This document shows positions 59,193 to 64,000 of a DNA stretch of 64,000 nt, piece after piece. The notes under the pieces are model-generated. The model searched no databases. It was not told where the DNA came from and saw only the letters and a list, made by a program, of their open reading frames with translations. Source of the stretch: Carposina sasakii. Its lineage: Eukaryota > Arthropoda > Insecta > Lepidoptera > Carposinidae. Both the position numbers and the translations under genes were made by a program. Where the stretch lies: NCBI GenBank assembly GCA_014607495.2, contig CP053148.1:8370001-8434000 (forward strand). The letters run 5' to 3'. The number at the start of each line of letters is the position of its first letter. The first letter of the stretch is position 1.

Positions 59193-60444
59193 TGTTTGTT
59201 TGCCTCTAAAAAAATAAAAATAAATCATTACTTAAATAACAAATATTATAAATAGTTTCAGAGCCTATTTGCTGCAAATAAACAATCAAAGTTTACCTCT
59301 TTATAATATTAGTATAGATGTAAAAGTAATATGGTTTGTCTATCTGTATGTCTGTGTCTGTTGTCTTTCATGACAAAACTAGGTACTTGGTGACTGAATC
59401 TTTGTCTTTTTATTAAAAGGCAAACGGAGGAATATTTGAGGAAGTACATAAGTACTTTATAAATCAATATTGTGTTTCTGTTCAAAATTAAAGGAATGCT
59501 ATCAGGTAGTTGAATATAGATAAATTCACACTTATTATTTTTATTTTTTATTTACACAATTGGTTATTCAAATGAAATAAAACAAAATATTCAGAATCAA
59601 AATAAATAGATTAATGATATAGTATACGCACATACCTACTTCTTTTAGTGTGTGTAAATCTAGCGCGTCTACTCTTCCTCATACTGGTGTTAAAATCCAA
59701 TAATCTCTCCCAGAGAGTTGATGTCAGGCAAGTAGCCAGACACAATCAACTTCAGCAATATGACTTTTCTAAAGAATATTATACTGACCCTATCTAAATC
59801 TAATACAGCAAATTACTTTTACGTTTACTTCTCATGTGTTCACATGTATTTGCTTATCAATCAAGATTGTATGTTCATAATATAATGTAAATTGTATGAA
59901 AATTGAATGTAGTGTGTGTGAAATAAATTAACAATATCAGCCCCCTAGCATGACCATGCATCGTGGATATCATATTGTACAATATCATATTGTCTATACA
60001 AAATTCATCATGGTGGCTATTTATCATATCGTGTTTCGCAGGTCATGCTACTGCAACAGCTTTAGACACACAACTTTAGATTCAACAATATCAAATAACC
60101 ATTTCTGGCTTGTAGAGATGATGACAGGTTAAACTGTAGGTTCATTTCAGAGAAATTATACTAGTCAGAGCTTAGCAGAAACATAAATAATTATATATCA
60201 TAGATATTATTAAGAAAATGAAAAAAAAATCACCCAAGTGAGATATATTATATTATAATTATTATAAAATATTTATAAAAATGTAAATTATTATTTGATA
60301 AGCTATTCAATATTAAAACGAAAAAAATGTTTGCAGGCACATCAACGTTTAAAACTCAAAGATGCTACAGGGTGACCTGTGACAATGAAATTATGTATAC
60401 ATGTTTTTTTATGAGCCAAATGAGCGCATAACTGTAGCTTAAGC

Positions 60445-60616
60445 CAGGGGTTCCCAATTTTTTTTTGCCAAGGAACCCTAATTGGTTATACTTTTTCTAA
60501 CGGAACCCTACTTTGATAACTACTTCGGTGCGCGCGAACAACATTGGTCACGGAACGTGTGATAATATTTTTTACGGAACCCCAGGGTTCTGCGGACCAC
60601 CTTTCGGAAACCGCTG
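60445..60616. mobile_element. hAT-type MITE with perfect 8-bp target duplication
   Basis: A 172-bp element from CAGGGGTTCCCAATTT to GGAAACCGCTG with repeated GGAACCC motifs inside. GCTTAAGC at 60437-60444 recurs at 60617-60624. The CAGGG ends fit the hAT terminal pattern. Confidence 0.88.
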
Positions 60617-61180
60617 GCTTAAGCTACCCAAAGTCATGTGAATATTTAGATTCCAAAACACAGTACACAAATTCCCCACTTACATGAAATTATGCATATT
60701 AATAAAATAAAAGTTCATAAAAAAATTGGAAACTTAAGCACTATCATGTGATTGGTAAGTAAATAAATAATAATTATAGAACACTACAAACTTTATGAGA
60801 GCAATATAAATTTTATCAGATTGATCAAAATTTTTTTTGTTATAAACTTTTTCGAAAGCTCAAAAGCAGCTGTATTTTTACTGGACCACAAATCGGCACG
60901 TAATACGGCCGGTCCGGGACACCGGAAAGCAAATCCGAACAGATGCACATCATTGCAAACATGCGCATTCTCACCGTTCAATTATCTAGGTACGTAGGTA
61001 CATACCTAGGTACAAACTGGGTGCATTGCTTGCAAATACCAGGCTAAAATGGCTGCCCAGCTACACCTGATAAATTTAAACAAAAGTACAATGATACTCA
61101 CTTATTGTCTCGAGAACTAAGTCAAGACTATCCCAAATGCACAACAGGACACAGTTCGTATTGAATTTCGGTAGGAATCA

Positions 61181-61480
61181 TTGTCTTTCATTCAAGTATC
61201 ACAACACTTTGTAGGGTGCTCGAAGTTCCATCCTTACATTTCATTGTCAAGCAACATTATACAAATAGGTTTACTTGAAAGGAATATCTGTAGTAAAGTT
61301 CGTCATTTTCACATTATCAACAAGGTGTCCACAGATCACATTACTAATTTTAACACGCACGTCCTCGAATGTAAATGCAAAATGTCGTTAGTCTCTTCAA
61401 GCTTCCGAAATAGTATTTTTATTTTGGAAAACAACTTAGATATAAATTGCACAAAATGTGTGAAAATATCATACGAATAG
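61181..61480 (+). CDS. Open frame of 99 codons, doubtful
   Basis: The frame reads FIQVSQHFVGC and ends NCTKCVKISYE. Four or five cysteines are scattered, without a known motif, signal peptide or membrane helix. It lies upstream of the USP gene in non-repetitive DNA. It may be chance in AT-rich sequence; I list it only because it is long for this region. Confidence 0.12.
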   Translation: MSFIQVSQHFVGCSKFHPYISLSSNIIQIGLLERNICSKVRHFHIINKVSTDHITNFNTHVLECKCKMSLVSSSFRNSIFILENNLDINCTKCVKISYE

Positions 61481-62319
61481 TAAGTATTTCTTGGAAATAA
61501 ACATGTATTTTTATAAAATTATCTTTTGTAGAACCAACCATAGAGAATACAGAAGGGAATTGGCTGGAAGAACAAAGACAATTAAAGACCATGCCACAGA
61601 CTAAGTAGAGATGACTTTGCTTAGAGCTGTTCTCTTAATGTACGTAGAAAGAGAATGGTATAGAAGGAGTGATCTTCCTTGCATTCGCACAGAATAGGAC
61701 AGAAATATGCTAAATGTAATGTATCGAAATGAGTAAGAATCATTTATTTTTTTGTCTCGACACCGTGCCGCTTTTTCGGTGCTTAGCCATCTCTCGTTGG
61801 CTAAACAAACTTCACAGTTAACATCGTGAATTTTACTTTCAGTTTTCTATTTTGGAAAAAAATATAAATTACAAGCAAAATTCCAATTCTAGGATTAACA
61901 AAATAGTGTGATTAACCCACTTTTCGTTATTATGAACAAAATCATGGTGCGGTGTGCTGTGTGCACTTGCATTGGTTTTACGTAATCAGGGGGCCGGTCT
62001 AGCTAAACTCTGTTAGAAACCCTTGTCGTACCACCTTCACTTTTGTGGAGTTTTGCGTCATACCCCTCGACATACCTCTAGCTGTTATGACAAATCATTC
62101 ACCACGGTTATGGAATATAAATTGGGCTGCCTCATTCCGTGCGTGATAGTGCTTCTCTGGATGTCTTCAAGAGAAGATGGCAATATGTACGTGTATATGT
62201 ACAAGTTATGTGTTAAGTTTTTCAAGTAAAGAAAAAAAAATCAAATTATAAGTTCTTGACTTGACCACGACTATGTGACCCCTCCTGGCGCCAAAGCTGG
62301 ATCCGCTCTTGGGCTATAG

Positions 62320-63020
62320 CACCGTGGACCACATCCATAACTATACGACAGGTTATACAGAAGTCCGAGGAGTATAGCCAACCGCTGTATATGGCTTTTG
62401 TGGACTACGAGAAAACCTTCGACTCCATCGAAACCTGGGCCGTTTTGGAATCCTTGTAGCGATTCCAAATCAACTGGTGATATGTAGAGGTGCTGAGAAA
62501 TATCTACCAAATGGCAACCATGGCCGTTCAAGTCCAAGCCCACCAAACAAGACCGATCAATTACTCCGAGGTGTGAGACAGGGTGACGAAATATCCCCGA
62601 AACTCTTCACCAACGCGATTGACGACGTCTTCAAGACGCTAAAATGGGATGGACTAGACATCAAAATCAATGGTGAATGTCTCACGCATCTCCGCTTTGC
62701 AGACGATATAGTTTTGATGACTAAATTATTTGGCAGAAGACCAAAGTGACAGACTTAGTCTCGAAATGTAGCAGACTGAAGTGGCAGTGGGCCGGCCACA
62801 TCTGTCGTAGAACCGATGGATGGTGGAGTAAATGGGTTCTCGAATGGAGACCGCACCTCGGCAAGCGTAGCGTTGGGTGCTCTCCGGTCAGATGGACCGA
62901 TGAATTAAAGAGGACGGCTGGTAGTGACTGGATGGCAAAAACGGGAGATCGAGCCATGTGGCGTACACTGGGGTTGGCCTACGTCCAGTAGTGGACTGCA
63001 ATAGGCTGACGATGATGACT
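62320..63020 (+). pseudogene. RTE-type reverse transcriptase remnant
   Basis: Broken frames read MAFVDYEKTFDSIE, then GVRQGDEISPKLF and LRFADDIVLM (the FADD active site). After a deletion follows the tail WQWAGHICRRTDGWW, RWTDELKR and GDRAMWRTLG. Stops and shifts separate the parts, so it is dead. Confidence 0.85.
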
Positions 63021-63024
63021 CCCA

Positions 63025-64000
63025 GTGCTTGTGTCGTCAACTTGAAAAATTTATGAAATTAATGTATGTTACTCTTATTATTGAATGTCACTGTGTGTTA
63101 TAAGTTCACGATTGGTACAGTACAATTTTGTTTGCCTAACTCAGATAACGTAGGTAGTACAAAGATGTAAGAAAACTTTTTATGTTACCTACTTATTTTC
63201 ACTTCAGCCCCCATGTCATGAGACGTGTGTTACAAAATATAAAATGTAAGTAAGTGTGAACCATATGAAAATAGAATCTTAATGAAAATTCTCATTATTG
63301 CGTTTAATTTATTTACCTACATTCTCAATGCAATATCTATTGTCAATATTACATTCTGTTCAATAATTTAATTTTTTTAGGGTATTTTAGTCATAGTATG
63401 GAAACACCTCTGTCAAATCTATTGCTATCTAAAAGGGGCATGCTGGCACAACATCTGTTAGTATAAATTATCTAAGATTAACGCCCATAAATATTTCTAG
63501 TTTCTAGTCTATTTTAATTACATTTTTCATTGATAGGTACCACCCACTCGGCTAAGTGCTGTACATACGATTTTTTCATATTGTCCACAGAATATTAATA
63601 ACCGGTCAAAGAAAAAAAATTAATCGATCGAGATGTTTATATAGAAAACTAGCTAATAGGATAAACAGTAGCCTAAATGTTATTTCAGACTATAATAAAA
63701 CCTTTCTCTGATCTAGATTTCAGCCTGATCCATCAAGCTGTTACTGCGTGAAAGACTAACCAAAATTCATCCATCCATACAAACTTTTTATTACGATAAT
63801 CGATGTAAATTTTGGCCTAAAATGATATATTTTACAACTTTAGAGACTAGTGTTTGTAGAGTATTAAAAGTCTTGACTGCTGATTTCGGAATGAATTTAT
63901 TTAAAATTTTCGCTTATATTTAAACGTAGGCTAGGTACTTATGAACTAAGGTGGTGTAAGAAGTAATAAATTAAATTGACCAATCACAAACGATCGCAAC
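63025..64000. other. AT-rich end of the window
   Basis: No gene, SINE or inverted-end element is visible. TGATCTAGATTTCAGCCTGA and CAAACTTTTTATTACGATAA look like scraps of interspersed repeats. Confidence 0.4.

Noticed and set aside
1..64000. CRISPR array, prokaryotic operon or integrated virus
   Set aside because: No regular spacer array, no clustered intronless genes and no viral structural or replication frame is visible.

Overview
The window reads as nuclear DNA of an insect, most likely a moth or butterfly. It is AT-rich, its genes are split by short GT..AG introns, and it is densely seeded with small non-autonomous transposons, tRNA-headed SINEs and fragments of RTE-like reverse transcriptases. 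It also carries many TACCTACC/AGGTAGGT stretches of the kind common in Lepidoptera. No prokaryotic or viral gene organisation is present. The order-level assignment is inference; insect nuclear DNA is well supported.

Five protein genes can be read. (1) 15873 to 7846, minus strand: a complete 11-exon polypeptide N-acetylgalactosaminyltransferase of the GALNT11/Pgant35A type, 694 codons, with every splice phase matching. It includes a last exon (7977-7846) that is too short to stand out as an open frame. (2) 17543-16701, minus: a single-exon, intact but divergent mitochondrial Rieske iron-sulphur protein. (3) 23023-22487, minus: a single-exon four-transmembrane protein of unknown family. (4) 24410 to 28251, plus: a four-exon gene for a small secreted protein that I do not recognise (198 codons), with two copies of one MITE in its introns and a SINE in its 3' UTR. 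(5) 59192 to 41660, minus: an 11-exon ubiquitin-specific protease of the USP35/USP38 type (about 759 codons), with Cys and His boxes and a CxxC pair of zinc knuckles.

Between genes 4 and 5 (about 28.5-41.6 kb) lies a 13 kb gene-poor, AT-rich, transposon-filled stretch. The first 2.5 kb of the window is AT-rich with no visible transposon and may be a long 3' UTR of an off-window gene. The last 2 kb holds a decayed RTE-type reverse transcriptase.

The genes do not form a pathway: they act in Golgi O-glycosylation, mitochondrial respiration, an unknown membrane function, secretion and deubiquitination. The most informative signals beyond the genes are transposon structures readable to the base. 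They include a Harbinger-like MITE (3-bp CWG duplications) inserted into a hAT-like MITE whose uninterrupted sister copy lies 12 kb away, a perfect 8-bp-duplication hAT MITE, a SINE three bases after a stop codon, and several long foldbacks. I found no convincing undescribed enzymatic or defence system.
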